A DNA stretch of 53,724 nucleotides from Geobacillus thermodenitrificans subsp. thermodenitrificans DSM 465 (GTDB lineage: Bacteria; Bacillota; Bacilli; Bacillales; Anoxybacillaceae): assembly GCF_000496575.1 (NCBI RefSeq), contig NZ_AYKT01000021.1, positions 1-53,724 of the forward strand, given 5' to 3'. The notes under the pieces were generated by a model. It ran no database searches, was not told the DNA's origin, and saw only the letters and a program-made list of their open reading frames with translations. Position numbers and translations under genes: made by a program. Positions 11,577 to 22,457 of the stretch are shown piece after piece; position 1 is the stretch's first letter, and each line of letters opens with the position of its first letter.

Positions 11577-12016
11577 TAAATCACCTCAGTTTTACCGCCA
11601 GCCGCCTCGATAGCCTCTTTTGCCGATGCCGAGAACTTATGCGCTTTGACCGTTAACTTTTTCTCGATTTGACCTTTGCCTAAAATTTTCACGCCCGACT
11701 TCAGCTTGCTGATTACACCTTTTTCAAGCAACAATTCCGGTGTAACTTCCGTGCCATCTTCGAAAATGTTCAGTCTATCTAAGTTGACTACCGCATATTC
11801 TTTGCGGTTGATGTTCGTGAACCCGCGTTTCGGCAAGCGGCGGAACAAAGGCGTTTGGCCTCCTTCAAATCCAAGGCGAACCCCTCCGCCGGAGCGAGCT
11901 TTTTGACCTTTGTGACCACGGCCAGCCGTTTTGCCGTTGCCCGAACCGATTCCGCGGCCGACACGAACAGCTTTTTTCCGGGAACCCGGCGCTGGTTGCA
12001 ATTCATGAAGTTTCAT
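11576..12016 (-). CDS. rplO: 50S ribosomal protein L15
   Basis: L15 is a late-assembly protein that threads into 23S rRNA. From the ATG at 12016 ([15 protein letters not shown]) the product is 146 residues with the Gly/Arg-rich segment [20 protein letters not shown] and the folded C-terminal half ending [18 protein letters not shown] is 8 nt upstream; the longer frame opening at 12052 is not supported. It lies between rpmD and secY and touches both. Confidence 0.97.
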
Positions 12017-12041
12017 GGCGAAGCACCTCCTTATGATCTCA

Positions 12042-12230
12042 TTATTCTTCAATTTCTTTTACTGTCACAAGGTGAGCGACTTTGTTAATCATCCCACGGA
12101 TGGCGGGATTATCATTATGAACGACCGTTTGGTGCATTTTCCGCAAGCCGAGTGTTTTCACGGTAATGCGTTGGTCTTCCGGACGACCAATCACGCTGCG
12201 CGTGAGGGTAATCGCCAATTTCTTTGCCAT
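12042..12230 (-). CDS. rpmD: 50S ribosomal protein L30
   Basis: A 62-residue large-subunit protein: [20 protein letters not shown], then [20 protein letters not shown] and the end VKEIEE. This is the usual bacterial L30 length and order (rpsE-rpmD-rplO). A SD GGAGGG is present before the ATG. Nothing unusual. Confidence 0.97.
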   Translation of the reverse strand: MAKKLAITLTRSVIGRPEDQRITVKTLGLRKMHQTVVHNDNPAIRGMINKVAHLVTVKEIEE

Positions 12231-12243
12231 GATCGTTCCCTCC

Positions 12244-12744
12244 TTATCCTAACAGTTCCTCGACTGTTTTGCCGCGCAATTTTGCTACGTCTTCGGCGCG
12301 TTTTAATTGTTTTAATCCGTCGAACGTTGCACGCACCATGTTGATTGGCGTGTTCGAGCCGATCGATTTCGACAAAATGTCGCTGATGCCTGCCAACTCT
12401 AATACAGCACGAGCTGGACCACCGGCGATAACTCCAGTACCTTCGGAAGCCGGTTTTAAAATAATTTCTCCGGCACCAAAATGACCGATCACTTCATGCG
12501 GAATCGTCGTACCAACAATCGGTACTTCCATTAAATTTTTCTTCGCATCTTCAATGGCTTTGCGGATTGCTTCCGGAACTTCTTGCGCTTTCCCTGTACC
12601 AAATCCAACATGGCCGTTTTTATCGCCGACAACGACTAAAGCTGAAAAGCGCAGGCGACGTCCGCCTTTTACAACTTTTGCTACACGGTTTATCGCGACT
12701 ACACGCTCTTCCAATTCAAGTTTGTTTGGATCAATACGACGCAT
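12244..12744 (-). CDS. rpsE: 30S ribosomal protein S5
   Basis: S5 takes part in decoding fidelity and mRNA unwinding; mutations in its loop give spectinomycin resistance in other bacteria. The 166 residues show the double-stranded-RNA-binding fold ([23 protein letters not shown]) with the conserved [15 protein letters not shown] loop and the C-terminal GIKD-like domain [21 protein letters not shown]. Length equals B. subtilis. It lies 13 nt before rpmD. Confidence 0.97.
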   Translation of the reverse strand: MRRIDPNKLELEERVVAINRVAKVVKGGRRLRFSALVVVGDKNGHVGFGTGKAQEVPEAIRKAIEDAKKNLMEVPIVGTTIPHEVIGHFGAGEIILKPASEGTGVIAGGPARAVLELAGISDILSKSIGSNTPINMVRATFDGLKQLKRAEDVAKLRGKTVEELLG

Positions 12745-12761
12745 CGGTGTCCCTCCTTTAA

Positions 12762-13124
12762 TTAGAATTCCAAGCCGGCTTCGCGGGCGGCATCCGCTAA
12801 TGCTTTAACCCGTCCATGATATAAATATCCACCGCGGTCGAACACAACTTGTTTAATGCCTTTCTCTAACGCCCGTTTGGCAACAAGTTCGCCGACTTTT
12901 TTCGCCGCATCAATGTTGTTTGTCGAATCTAAGCTGAACTCTTTATCCAATGTTGAGGCGCTGACAATCGTTGCCGATTTCACATCGTCGATAATTTGCG
13001 CGTAAATATGTTTGTTCGAACGGAACACGCTCAACCGCGGACGTTCAGCTGTGCCGAAGATTTTTTTACGGATGCGCGCGTGTCTTTTTTTACGGACCGC
13101 GTTTCGGTCAACTTTCGTGATCAT
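12762..13124 (-). CDS. rplR: 50S ribosomal protein L18
   Basis: L18 binds 5S rRNA together with L5 and L25-type proteins. The 120 residues have a basic N-terminal arm ([18 protein letters not shown]) and the conserved core [42 protein letters not shown]. Standard length and place between rplF and rpsE. Confidence 0.97.
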   Translation of the reverse strand: MITKVDRNAVRKKRHARIRKKIFGTAERPRLSVFRSNKHIYAQIIDDVKSATIVSASTLDKEFSLDSTNNIDAAKKVGELVAKRALEKGIKQVVFDRGGYLYHGRVKALADAAREAGLEF

Positions 13125-13157
13125 CGAATGTCACTCCTTTCGCTTCGCTATGCCGCG

Positions 13158-13694
13158 TTATTTACCAGTTTTACCTTCTTTTAAGCGCACAACTTCGCCT
13201 TCGTAGCGAATACCTTTACCTTTATACGGCTCCGGCGGACGTACGGCGCGAATGTTGGCTGCCAGTTCGCCCACGCGCTGTTTGTCTGCCCCTTTGACGA
13301 TGACTTTCGTTTGAGCTGGCACTTCAATTTCAAGCCCTTCTTCCGGCTCAATTTCTACCGGATGAGAGTAGCCGACGCTCAATACGAGCTTTTTCCCTTG
13401 TTTCGATGCACGGTATCCGACACCGACCAGCTCAAGGGCTTTTTCATAGCCTTTCGAAACGCCTTCGACCATGTTAGCAAGCAAGCTGCGCGTCGTACCG
13501 TGAAGCGCGCGATGTTGCTTCTCATCGCTTGGGCGTGTAACGGTGATCACATTGTCTTCAACGTTGATCGTAATATCCGGGTGGAACGTGCGGGTTAATT
13601 CCCCTTTCGGGCCTTTGACCGTAACCGTATTGCCGTTCACCGTGACAGTGACACCGGCAGGAATTTCAATTGGTTTTTTGCCGACACGTGACAT
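13158..13694 (-). CDS. rplF: 50S ribosomal protein L6
   Basis: L6 lies near the sarcin-ricin loop and the factor-binding site. I use the ATG at 13694 ([15 protein letters not shown]), giving 178 residues as in Bacillus, with GGAGGTG upstream; the frame opens 13 codons earlier without family support. Both duplicated domains are visible, with the end [22 protein letters not shown]. Its start is 33 nt before the opening of the rpsH stop region, a normal spacing here. Confidence 0.97.
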   Translation of the reverse strand: MSRVGKKPIEIPAGVTVTVNGNTVTVKGPKGELTRTFHPDITINVEDNVITVTRPSDEKQHRALHGTTRSLLANMVEGVSKGYEKALELVGVGYRASKQGKKLVLSVGYSHPVEIEPEEGLEIEVPAQTKVIVKGADKQRVGELAANIRAVRPPEPYKGKGIRYEGEVVRLKEGKTGK

Positions 13695-13726
13695 GTCAAA
13701 AACACCTCCATTCTTGAACAAATAAA

Positions 13727-14125
13727 TTACCAAACGTAGGCGATTACTTCGCCGCCCGTACCTTTTTGCCGTGCTTCTTTGTCTGTTAAGATGCCTTGCG
13801 ACGTCGAGAGAATGGCGATCCCTAAGCCGTTTAAGACGCGCGGCACTTCATGAGCCTTAACATATACGCGCAACCCTGGTTTGCTGATGCGTTTCAGCCC
13901 GGTAATGACGCGTTCGTTGTTCGAACCGTATTTCAAGAAAATGCGGAGAATACCTTGTTTGTTGTCTTCGATATATTCCACATCACGAATAAACCCTTCA
14001 CGCTTCAAAATCTCGGCGATTTCCCGCTTGATTTTCGAAGCCGGGACTTCGAGTTTTTCGTGACGTACCATGTTCGCATTGCGGATGCGAGTTAGCATAT
14101 CAGCAATTGGATCTGTCATCACCAT
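13727..14125 (-). CDS. rpsH: 30S ribosomal protein S8
   Basis: S8 is a primary 16S rRNA binder in the central domain. The 132 residues match Bacillus in length: [34 protein letters not shown], and the C-terminal half with [33 protein letters not shown] precedes the start. The order rpsN-rpsH-rplF is standard. Confidence 0.98.
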   Translation of the reverse strand: MVMTDPIADMLTRIRNANMVRHEKLEVPASKIKREIAEILKREGFIRDVEYIEDNKQGILRIFLKYGSNNERVITGLKRISKPGLRVYVKAHEVPRVLNGLGIAILSTSQGILTDKEARQKGTGGEVIAYVW

Positions 14126-14158
14126 TTTGTTTTACCTCCTTCCCAATCAATGGGTTTA

Positions 14159-14344
14159 TTACCAGCTGGCTTTTTTAATGCCTGGAAGTTGACCTTTATA
14201 TGCGAGTTCACGGAAACAAATACGGCAAAGTTTAAATTTGCGGTAAACCGAATGCGGGCGGCCGCAGCGCTCGCAGCGGGTGTACGCTCTCACTTTAAAC
14301 TTCGGCGTCCGTTTTTGTTTCGCGATCATCGATTTTTTAGCCAC
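14159..14344 (-). CDS. rpsN: 30S ribosomal protein S14, zinc-binding short form
   Basis: A 61-residue S14 of the C+ type. Two CXXC pairs are present (CERCGRPH and CRICFREL), so it binds zinc. It ends GIKKASW as in the family. In Bacillus a longer, zinc-free paralogue is often encoded elsewhere and used when zinc is scarce; that gene is not in this window. SD GGAGGCG lies before the ATG. Confidence 0.98.
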   Translation of the reverse strand: MAKKSMIAKQKRTPKFKVRAYTRCERCGRPHSVYRKFKLCRICFRELAYKGQLPGIKKASW

Positions 14345-14373
14345 GATTTCGCCTCCCTTGCGTTATGGGATCA

Positions 14374-14934
<561 letters not shown>

Positions 14935-14940
14935 TCACGG

Positions 14941-15252
14941 TTATTTATCCAAAATCTCTCCGGATTTTTTCGCATAGCGCACTTTTTTGCCGTCGACAAC
15001 TTTGTAGCCAACGCGCGTCGGCGTACCTGTTTTCGGATCCAACGGCATCACTTTGGAAACGTGGATTGGCGCTTCTTTTTCAATAATGCCGCCTTGCGGG
15101 TTCGCTTGCGACGGTTTCGCATGCTTTTTCACGATATTGACGCCTTCCACAATGACGCGGTTTTTCTTCGGAAATGCCGCCAGGATGACGCCTTGTTTGC
15201 CTTTGTCTTTGCCGGAGATTACTTGCACTTTGTCACCTTTTTTTACATGCAT
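14941..15252 (-). CDS. rplX: 50S ribosomal protein L24
   Basis: L24 is one of the two proteins that start assembly of the large subunit. The 103 residues begin [21 protein letters not shown], a KOW motif that binds rRNA, and contain [30 protein letters not shown] precedes the ATG. Length is normal. Confidence 0.97.
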   Translation of the reverse strand: MHVKKGDKVQVISGKDKGKQGVILAAFPKKNRVIVEGVNIVKKHAKPSQANPQGGIIEKEAPIHVSKVMPLDPKTGTPTRVGYKVVDGKKVRYAKKSGEILDK

Positions 15253-15288
15253 CGGATTCGCACCTCCTTGAAACGCTATTCCGTTCCA

Positions 15289-15657
15289 TTAAATAACTTC
15301 CGGAGCTAAAGAAATGATTTTCATGAAGTCTTTATCGCGCAATTCGCGGGCAACCGGTCCAAAAATACGCGTACCGCGCGGGCTTTTGTCATCACGAATG
15401 ATGACGCAGGCGTTTTCGTCAAAACGGATGTACGAACCATCCGAACGGCGTACCCCGCGTTTCGTGCGAACGACAACCGCTTTAACGACTTGACCTTTTT
15501 TAACAACGCCACCTGGCGTCGCATCTTTAACCGTAGCTACAACGACATCGCCGATGTTCGCGTAGCGGCGGCCCGAACCTCCGAGCACTTTAATGACAAG
15601 CACTTCGCGTGCGCCAGAGTTATCAGCTACTTTTAAGCGAGATTCTTGTTGAATCAT
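15289..15657 (-). CDS. rplN: 50S ribosomal protein L14
   Basis: L14 contacts 16S rRNA at an intersubunit bridge and is a docking site for the silencing factor RsfS. The 122 residues begin [19 protein letters not shown] and contain [23 protein letters not shown] and the end [10 protein letters not shown], all family hallmarks. SD AAGGAGG precedes the ATG. Confidence 0.98.
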   Translation of the reverse strand: MIQQESRLKVADNSGAREVLVIKVLGGSGRRYANIGDVVVATVKDATPGGVVKKGQVVKAVVVRTKRGVRRSDGSYIRFDENACVIIRDDKSPRGTRIFGPVARELRDKDFMKIISLAPEVI

Positions 15658-15706
15658 CGACGAAACCTCCTTTCGGAATTATCTCCCCGAACTAAGTGAA
15701 GAACGA

Positions 15707-15970
15707 TTACAGAATAACAGCCTTTTCGACGACTTCTACTAAACGGAAGCGTTTCGTTGCCGACAGCGGGCGAGTTTCCATAATTTTTACGATGTCGCCG
15801 ACTTTAGCAATGTTATGTTCATCGTGTGCTTTATATTTTTTCGAGTACTTCACGCGTTTGCCGTATAACGGGTGTTTTTTGTACGTTTCAACTAAAACGG
15901 TAATCGTTTTGTCCATTTTGTCAGATACAACCCGTCCAACGTACACTTTGCGTTGATTGCGTTCGCTCAT
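15707..15970 (-). CDS. rpsQ: 30S ribosomal protein S17
   Basis: S17 is a primary 16S rRNA binder with an OB fold. The 87 residues include [45 protein letters not shown] in outline and the end [14 protein letters not shown]. Length equals B. subtilis. SD GAGGAGG lies before the ATG. It follows rpmC at 22 nt. Confidence 0.97.
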   Translation of the reverse strand: MSERNQRKVYVGRVVSDKMDKTITVLVETYKKHPLYGKRVKYSKKYKAHDEHNIAKVGDIVKIMETRPLSATKRFRLVEVVEKAVIL

Positions 15971-15992
15971 TCCGCAAACCTCCTCTCAAACA

Positions 15993-17277
<1,285 letters not shown>

Positions 17278-17280
17278 GGA

Positions 17281-17622
17281 TTATCCCTCCTTCTTTTCTG
17301 AAACGACGATTGTAATATGGCTTGTGCGCTTATTAATGGCGCTTGCCTGTCCTCTCGCGCGCGGACGGAAACGTTTCAACGTCGGGCCTTCGTTTACGTA
17401 CGCTTGAGAAACAACCAAGTTGTTGATATCCATGTCATAGTTATGTTCAGCGTTGGCAACAGCCGATTTCAATACTTTCTCAATGATCGGGGAAGCGGCT
17501 TTTGGCGTGTGACGCAAAATAGCGAACGCTTCGCCGACTTTTTTCCCGCGGATCAAATCAATGACTAAGCGTGCTTTACGAGGAGCGATGCGAACAGTTC
17601 TCGCAACAGCTTTAGCTTGCAT
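17281..17622 (-). CDS. rplV: 50S ribosomal protein L22
   Basis: L22 lines the exit tunnel; deletions in its beta-hairpin give macrolide resistance elsewhere. The 113 residues include [25 protein letters not shown] and the tunnel hairpin [20 protein letters not shown], which looks intact. Its stop is 3 nt before the rpsC start. Confidence 0.97.
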   Translation of the reverse strand: MQAKAVARTVRIAPRKARLVIDLIRGKKVGEAFAILRHTPKAASPIIEKVLKSAVANAEHNYDMDINNLVVSQAYVNEGPTLKRFRPRARGQASAINKRTSHITIVVSEKKEG

Positions 17623-17640
17623 ATTCAGAACCTCCTCTCA

Positions 17641-17919
17641 TTACCGTTTTGTTTTCTTGTCGTCACCGGCATGGCCGCGGAACGTGCGCGTCGGCGCAAA
17701 TTCACCAAGTTTATGCCCGACCATGTCCTCTGTAATGTATACTGGCACATGTTTACGACCGTCATATACGGCGATCGTATGGCCGATAAATTGCGGGAAG
17801 ATCGTCGAACGACGAGACCATGTTTTGATCACTTGTTTTTGCCCAGTTTCATTGAGCTTCTCGATTTTTTTCATCAAATGTTCATCGCAAAATGGACCTT
17901 TTTTCAAGCTGCGACCCAT
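17641..17919 (-). CDS. rpsS: 30S ribosomal protein S19
   Basis: S19 sits in the small-subunit head, paired with S13. The 92 residues carry [42 protein letters not shown], and [27 protein letters not shown], all conserved. SD GGGAGG precedes the ATG. Standard order rplB-rpsS-rplV. Confidence 0.98.
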
Positions 17920-17952
17920 AAGTGAACCTCCCTTCTTAATTGCGCTCGTTCA

Positions 17953-18783
17953 TTACTTCTTGCGGCGACGGATGATGAATTTATCCGATTTGTTTTTCTT
18001 TTTGCGCGTTTTGTATCCGAGCGTCGGTTTGCCCCATGGCGTCATCGGCGACTTACGTCCGATTGGTGCTTTACCTTCACCACCACCGTGCGGGTGATCA
18101 ACCGGGTTCATAACCGAACCGCGAACTGTCGGACGGATGCCTAACCAGCGAGCGCGTCCTGCTTTCCCGATGTTGACAAGTTCATGTTGCTCGTTGCCAA
18201 CTTCACCGACTGTGGCACGGCATTTACCCAAAATCATACGCACTTCACCGGAAGCTAAGCGGATGATGACATATTTGCCTTCTTTCCCGAGCACTTGCGC
18301 CGATGTACCAGCTGCACGCACTAATTGACCGCCACGGCCTGGTTTCAGCTCAATGTTGTGAACGAGTGTACCGACCGGGATGTTTTCAAGCGGAAGTGCG
18401 TTACCGACTTTAATGTCCGCGTTCGGACCTGACATGATTTCCATGCCAACTTTTAAGTTTTTCGGCGCGAGAATATAACGTTTCTCACCGTCTGCATAGT
18501 TAATGAGCGCGATGTTGGCAGAGCGGTTCGGATCGTATTCGATCGTAGCAACGCGTCCTGGAATTCCGTCTTTGTCACGTTTAAAATCGATAATCCGGTA
18601 TTGGCGCTTATGGCCACCGCCTTGATGGCGAACCGTAATTTTCCCTTGGTTGTTGCGGCCCGCTTTTTTCTTTAACGGGGCAAGCAGCGATTTTTCCGGC
18701 TGATCTGTCGTAATTTCCGAGAAATCAAGCACCGTCATACCGCGACGGCCGTTCGATGTCGGTTTATACTTTTTAATCGCCAT
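17953..18783 (-). CDS. rplB: 50S ribosomal protein L2
   Basis: L2 supports the peptidyl-transferase centre and subunit joining. The 276 residues include [40 protein letters not shown], and the conserved [22 protein letters not shown] loop with the His known to be important for activity. Length equals the family norm. Confidence 0.98.
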   Translation of the reverse strand: MAIKKYKPTSNGRRGMTVLDFSEITTDQPEKSLLAPLKKKAGRNNQGKITVRHQGGGHKRQYRIIDFKRDKDGIPGRVATIEYDPNRSANIALINYADGEKRYILAPKNLKVGMEIMSGPNADIKVGNALPLENIPVGTLVHNIELKPGRGGQLVRAAGTSAQVLGKEGKYVIIRLASGEVRMILGKCRATVGEVGNEQHELVNIGKAGRARWLGIRPTVRGSVMNPVDHPHGGGEGKAPIGRKSPMTPWGKPTLGYKTRKKKNKSDKFIIRRRKK

Positions 18784-18810
18784 CGGAATGTCCCTCCTTC
18801 TTCGTTAATA

Positions 18811-19098
18811 TTACACTTCAAACAGTTCGATTTCTTTGCTGTCCGGCGTCAGCGTTACGATCGCTTTGCGGCGACGATTCGTGTAGCCGCTGTAACGGCC
18901 AACGCGTTTGAATTTCCCTTTATAGTTCATAATGTTGACTTTTTCGACTTTGACACCAAAGATTTTCTCAACGGCGTCTTTCACTTCCGTTTTGTTCGCT
19001 TTGACGTCAACTTCAAACGTATATTTCCGTTGCCCGACCAAGTTCATCGTGTTTTCCGTGATGATGGGGCGCTTAATAATGTCGCGAGGGTCTTTCAT
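18811..19098 (-). CDS. rplW: 50S ribosomal protein L23
   Basis: L23 is the docking site for trigger factor and SRP at the tunnel exit. The 95 residues begin [20 protein letters not shown], with [24 protein letters not shown] in the core. Its ATG overlaps the rplD stop by one base. Normal length and order. Confidence 0.97.
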   Translation of the reverse strand: MKDPRDIIKRPIITENTMNLVGQRKYTFEVDVKANKTEVKDAVEKIFGVKVEKVNIMNYKGKFKRVGRYSGYTNRRRKAIVTLTPDSKEIELFEV

Positions 19099-19721
19099 TA
19101 TGCAAGCACCTCCTCTACTTTCTCCACGGCCGCCTTCGTAATGACGAGCTTGTCATGGTTTAACACGTCAAGCACATTGATGCCGTTGGCAGCAACAACT
19201 TTGACGCCCGGGATGTTGCGCGCCGACAAATAGACGTTTTCGTTCAACTCGTCGGTTACAATGAGTGCCTTCCGGTCAACCGCGAGGTTATTTAAAATTT
19301 TCACCATTTCTTTCGTTTTCGGTGCCTCAAGCGACAGTTGATCTAATACAACGATGTCGTTTTCGAGCACTTTCGACGACAATGCAGATTTGATCGCTAA
19401 ACGGCGGACTTTTTTCGGCAATTTGTAGCTGTAACTACGCGGAACCGGACCAAAGACCGTACCACCGCCCCGCCATTGTGGAGAACGAATCGAACCTTGG
19501 CGAGCACGTCCAGTCCCTTTTTGACGCCATGGTTTGCGGCCGCCGCCGCTCACTTCAGCACGATTTTTCGTTTTATGCGTTCCTTGGCGCATCGAGGCGC
19601 GTTGCATAATAACTGCTTCGAACAATACGTGTTTATTCGGTTCAATACCAAAAACGGCATCGTTTAATTCGATTTCTCCGATCGTCTGTCCGTTTTGGTT
19701 ATATAATGCTACTTTTGGCAT
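19098..19721 (-). CDS. rplD: 50S ribosomal protein L4
   Basis: L4 reaches into the exit tunnel opposite L22. The 207 residues show [20 protein letters not shown], the tunnel loop [19 protein letters not shown] with [10 protein letters not shown], and the globular domain with [16 protein letters not shown]. In E. coli L4 represses the S10 operon; in Bacillus this leader control is not established. Confidence 0.97.
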   Translation of the reverse strand: MPKVALYNQNGQTIGEIELNDAVFGIEPNKHVLFEAVIMQRASMRQGTHKTKNRAEVSGGGRKPWRQKGTGRARQGSIRSPQWRGGGTVFGPVPRSYSYKLPKKVRRLAIKSALSSKVLENDIVVLDQLSLEAPKTKEMVKILNNLAVDRKALIVTDELNENVYLSARNIPGVKVVAANGINVLDVLNHDKLVITKAAVEKVEEVLA

Positions 19722-19750
19722 TACGTAGTTCCTCCTTTCTTGGCCAGATG

Positions 19751-20386
19751 TTACTTCGCCTTCGCTTTAACGGCGCTTTTCACGATAACTAATCCTTTTC
19801 TCGGACCCGGTACGTTGCCTTTAATGAGCAGCAAGTTGCGTTCTGGGTCGACTTTCACAATCTTCAAGTTTTGGATCGTAACGCGTTCACCGCCCATGCG
19901 GCCTGGCAAGTTTTTCGTTTTAAATACGCGGTTCGGTGCGATCGCCCCCATCGAACCCGGACGACGATGGTAACGGGAACCGTGAGCCATTGGCCCGCGC
20001 GATTGGCCGTGACGTTTAATGACCCCTTGGAAGCCTTTCCCTTTGGAAATGCCTGTAACATCAACAATGTCGCCTTCGCTGAAAATGTCAACTTTTACTT
20101 CTTGGCCAACTTCATACTCATTCACGTTAGCACCGCGGATTTCACGAATGAAGCGCTTAGGTGCCGTGTTTGCTTTGGCAGCATGGCCGATTTGCGGTTT
20201 GTTGGCTCGCTTTGTGCTCAAGTCTTCAAATCCTAATTGAATCGCTTCGTAACCGTCGTTTTCGATCGTTTTCTTTTGCAGCACGACGTTTGGCGTCGCT
20301 TCGATGACGGTTACCGGAATCAAATCGCCGTTTTCCGCAAATACTTGCGTCATACCGATTTTTCTTCCTAAGATTCCTTTCGTCAT
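19751..20386 (-). CDS. rplC: 50S ribosomal protein L3
   Basis: L3 begins large-subunit assembly and its loop approaches the peptidyl-transferase centre. The 211 residues begin [20 protein letters not shown] and contain [30 protein letters not shown] in outline, including the Gln that is methylated in some bacteria. It is two residues longer than the B. subtilis form at the C-terminus (AVKAKAK). Confidence 0.97.
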   Translation of the reverse strand: MTKGILGRKIGMTQVFAENGDLIPVTVIEATPNVVLQKKTIENDGYEAIQLGFEDLSTKRANKPQIGHAAKANTAPKRFIREIRGANVNEYEVGQEVKVDIFSEGDIVDVTGISKGKGFQGVIKRHGQSRGPMAHGSRYHRRPGSMGAIAPNRVFKTKNLPGRMGGERVTIQNLKIVKVDPERNLLLIKGNVPGPRKGLVIVKSAVKAKAK

Positions 20387-20411
20387 TTGTCACACCTCCT
20401 AATCGACTAGA

Positions 20412-20741
<330 letters not shown>

Positions 20742-20852
20742 CTATTTTGAAAATAGACTTCTCCACGGAAATTTCCTGCACAGGGCTGTGGCAAAGCAGC
20801 CGGGTGTGTCAGCAACCTTCCGCTTCATCGCAGTCAAAGACCAACATTTGAT

Positions 20853-20881
20853 ATTATACCTGTATGTAAGCGAGATTGCAA
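20853..20881 (-). promoter_or_regulatory. S10 operon promoter, proximal
   Basis: On the minus strand: TTGCAA (20876-20881), 17-nt spacer, TATAAT (20853-20858). The -10 is perfect. The expected start is near 20846, leaving a leader of about 125 nt before rpsJ. Confidence 0.75.
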
Positions 20882-20911
20882 GCCATTTCTTCGCTTTTCC
20901 CACACTTCTTC

Positions 20912-20940
20912 ATTATACATAGCCACTGCCTCGTTTTCAA
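20912..20940 (-). promoter_or_regulatory. S10 operon promoter, distal
   Basis: On the minus strand: TTGAAA (20935-20940), 17-nt spacer, TATAAT (20912-20917). It lies 59 nt upstream of the proximal promoter, giving a tandem pair. Confidence 0.7.
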
Positions 20941-20987
20941 CACAATGCCTAGACGATGAAGTTGGGAAAGCCCACCGCCAAAAGAAT

Positions 20988-21013
20988 AGCAACGGCATGA
21001 TGAAGCCGTTGCT
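20988..21013 (-). terminator. Weak second terminator-like hairpin downstream of tuf
   Basis: On the minus strand AGCAACGGC pairs perfectly with GCCGTTGCT around an 8-nt loop, followed by ATTCTTTT. It may back up the main tuf terminator and insulate the S10 promoters. Confidence 0.45.
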
Positions 21014-21026
21014 GTTCGGTACCACT

Positions 21027-21070
21027 TCCGATCCGGAACGCTCACCAGCACCTTCACGGATTAAGAATTT
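21027..21070 (-). pseudogene. Degraded copy of the tuf 3' end
   Basis: Two blocks match the end of the neighbouring tuf gene: 21051-21070 agrees at 18 of 20 bases with 21194-21213, and TTCCGATCCGGAAC agrees at 13 of 14 with the tuf segment that encodes the end. The DNA between the blocks is 9 nt shorter than in tuf, which keeps the frame: the segment reads KFLIREGAGERSGSE against [19 protein letters not shown] stop lies upstream in frame and no start is seen. Homology is my reading by eye; a remnant of a tandem tuf duplication is the inference. Confidence 0.5.
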
Positions 21071-21103
21071 CTTAGACTTCTAATAAAACGAAATGTCTAG
21101 CTA

Positions 21104-21141
21104 AAAGAAAAAGGATGTCCATCAACTGGACATCCTTTTTT
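21104..21141 (-). terminator. Intrinsic terminator after tuf
   Basis: On the minus strand GGATGTCCA pairs with TGGACATCC around a short loop, flanked by A and T tracts (AAAAAAGG to CCTTTTT). It starts a few bases after the tuf stop and ends the str operon. Confidence 0.9.
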
Positions 21142-21147
21142 CATTGA

Positions 21148-22335
21148 TTACTCAATGATTTCCGATACGGAACCAGCACCAACCGTGCGGCCGCCTTCAC
21201 GGATCGAGAATTTCGTACCTTCTTCGATCGCGATCGGAGCGATCAGTTCAACCGTCATTTCAACGTTGTCGCCAGGCATAACCATTTCAACGCCTTCTGG
21301 AAGCGTGATGATGCCCGTTACGTCCGTTGTACGGAAGTAGAATTGCGGACGGTAGTTCGAGAAGAACGGAGTATGGCGTCCGCCTTCTTCTTTCGTCAGA
21401 ACGTAAACTTGTGCTTTAAATTTCGTGTGTGGCGTGATCGAGCCCGGTTTCGCCAATACTTGACCGCGCTCAACTTCGTCACGCGATACACCGCGGAGAA
21501 GCGCACCGATGTTGTCACCAGCTTCTGCTTGGTCGAGAAGCTTACGGAACATTTCTACACCCGTAACAGTCGTCGATTTCGGCTCGTCCGAAAGACCGAT
21601 GATTTCAACCGGGTCACCAACTTTTAACGTACCGCGCTCAACACGGCCCGTTGCAACCGTACCACGACCCGTGATCGAGAAGACGTCCTCAACCGGCATC
21701 ATGAACGGTTTGTCTACTTCACGTTGCGGAGTTGGGATGTACTCGTCAACCGCGTTCATCAGTTCAACGATTTTTTCTTCCCATTGTGCATCGCCTTCGA
21801 GCGCTTTTAATGCCGAACCTTTGATAACCGGCACTTCGTCGCCCGGGAAGTCATATTCAGAAAGAAGATCGCGAACTTCCATTTCAACGAGTTCAAGCAA
21901 TTCTTCGTCGTCCACCATGTCGCATTTGTTCAAGAAAACAACGATGTACGGAACACCGACTTGGCGGGAAAGAAGAATGTGTTCGCGAGTTTGCGGCATC
22001 GGACCGTCAGCAGCCGATACAACAAGGATCGCGCCGTCCATTTGCGCTGCGCCCGTGATCATGTTTTTCACGTAGTCAGCGTGGCCCGGGCAGTCAACGT
22101 GCGCATAGTGACGGTTTTCTGTTTCATACTCAACGTGAGCCGTCGAAATCGTGATTCCGCGTTCACGCTCTTCCGGAGCAGCGTCGATTTGGTCGTACGC
22201 TCTCGCTTCTGCTTTACCTTGTTTCGCAAGAACTGTCGTGATCGCAGCTGTCAACGTCGTTTTCCCATGGTCAACGTGGCCGATCGTGCCAATGTTGACG
22301 TGCGGTTTCGTACGCTCAAATTTCGCTTTAGCCAT
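21148..22335 (-). CDS. tuf: Elongation factor Tu
   Basis: EF-Tu brings aminoacyl-tRNA to the ribosome as a GTP complex. The 395 residues contain [10 protein letters not shown] (P-loop, residues 19-28), switch [16 protein letters not shown], and NKCDM, then the two beta-barrel domains ending [11 protein letters not shown]. The catalytic His is in [21 protein letters not shown] lies 8 nt before the ATG. It is the last gene of the str operon and is followed by a strong terminator. A degraded copy of its 3' end lies just downstream. Confidence 0.99.
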
Positions 22336-22392
22336 GAGAAAGATCCTCCTTAAATAAAATATGGATTGATATAGTTAAGTAATTATAGGATG

Positions 22393-22415
22393 CTTGGGAA
22401 CAAGATGTTCCCAAG
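22393..22415 (-). other. Perfect 10-bp hairpin between fusA and tuf
   Basis: CTTGGGAACA and TGTTCCCAAG flank a 3-nt loop in the 122-nt fusA-tuf gap. There is no T-run, so it is not a normal terminator. TATAAT follows within 10 nt on the minus strand but has no good -35. It could be an mRNA-processing or stability element that lets tuf be made in excess of fusA. Confidence 0.6.
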
Positions 22416-22457
22416 TCTTACATAAGTATTTATAGCGAAACTAGCAAGAGAAATCAA

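Noticed and set aside
20834-21057. Two overlapping minus-strand frames (63 and 67 codons) between tuf and rpsJ
   Set aside because: They run through the hairpin and both S10 promoters. Only the short tuf-like part has any similarity, so I list that as a remnant instead.
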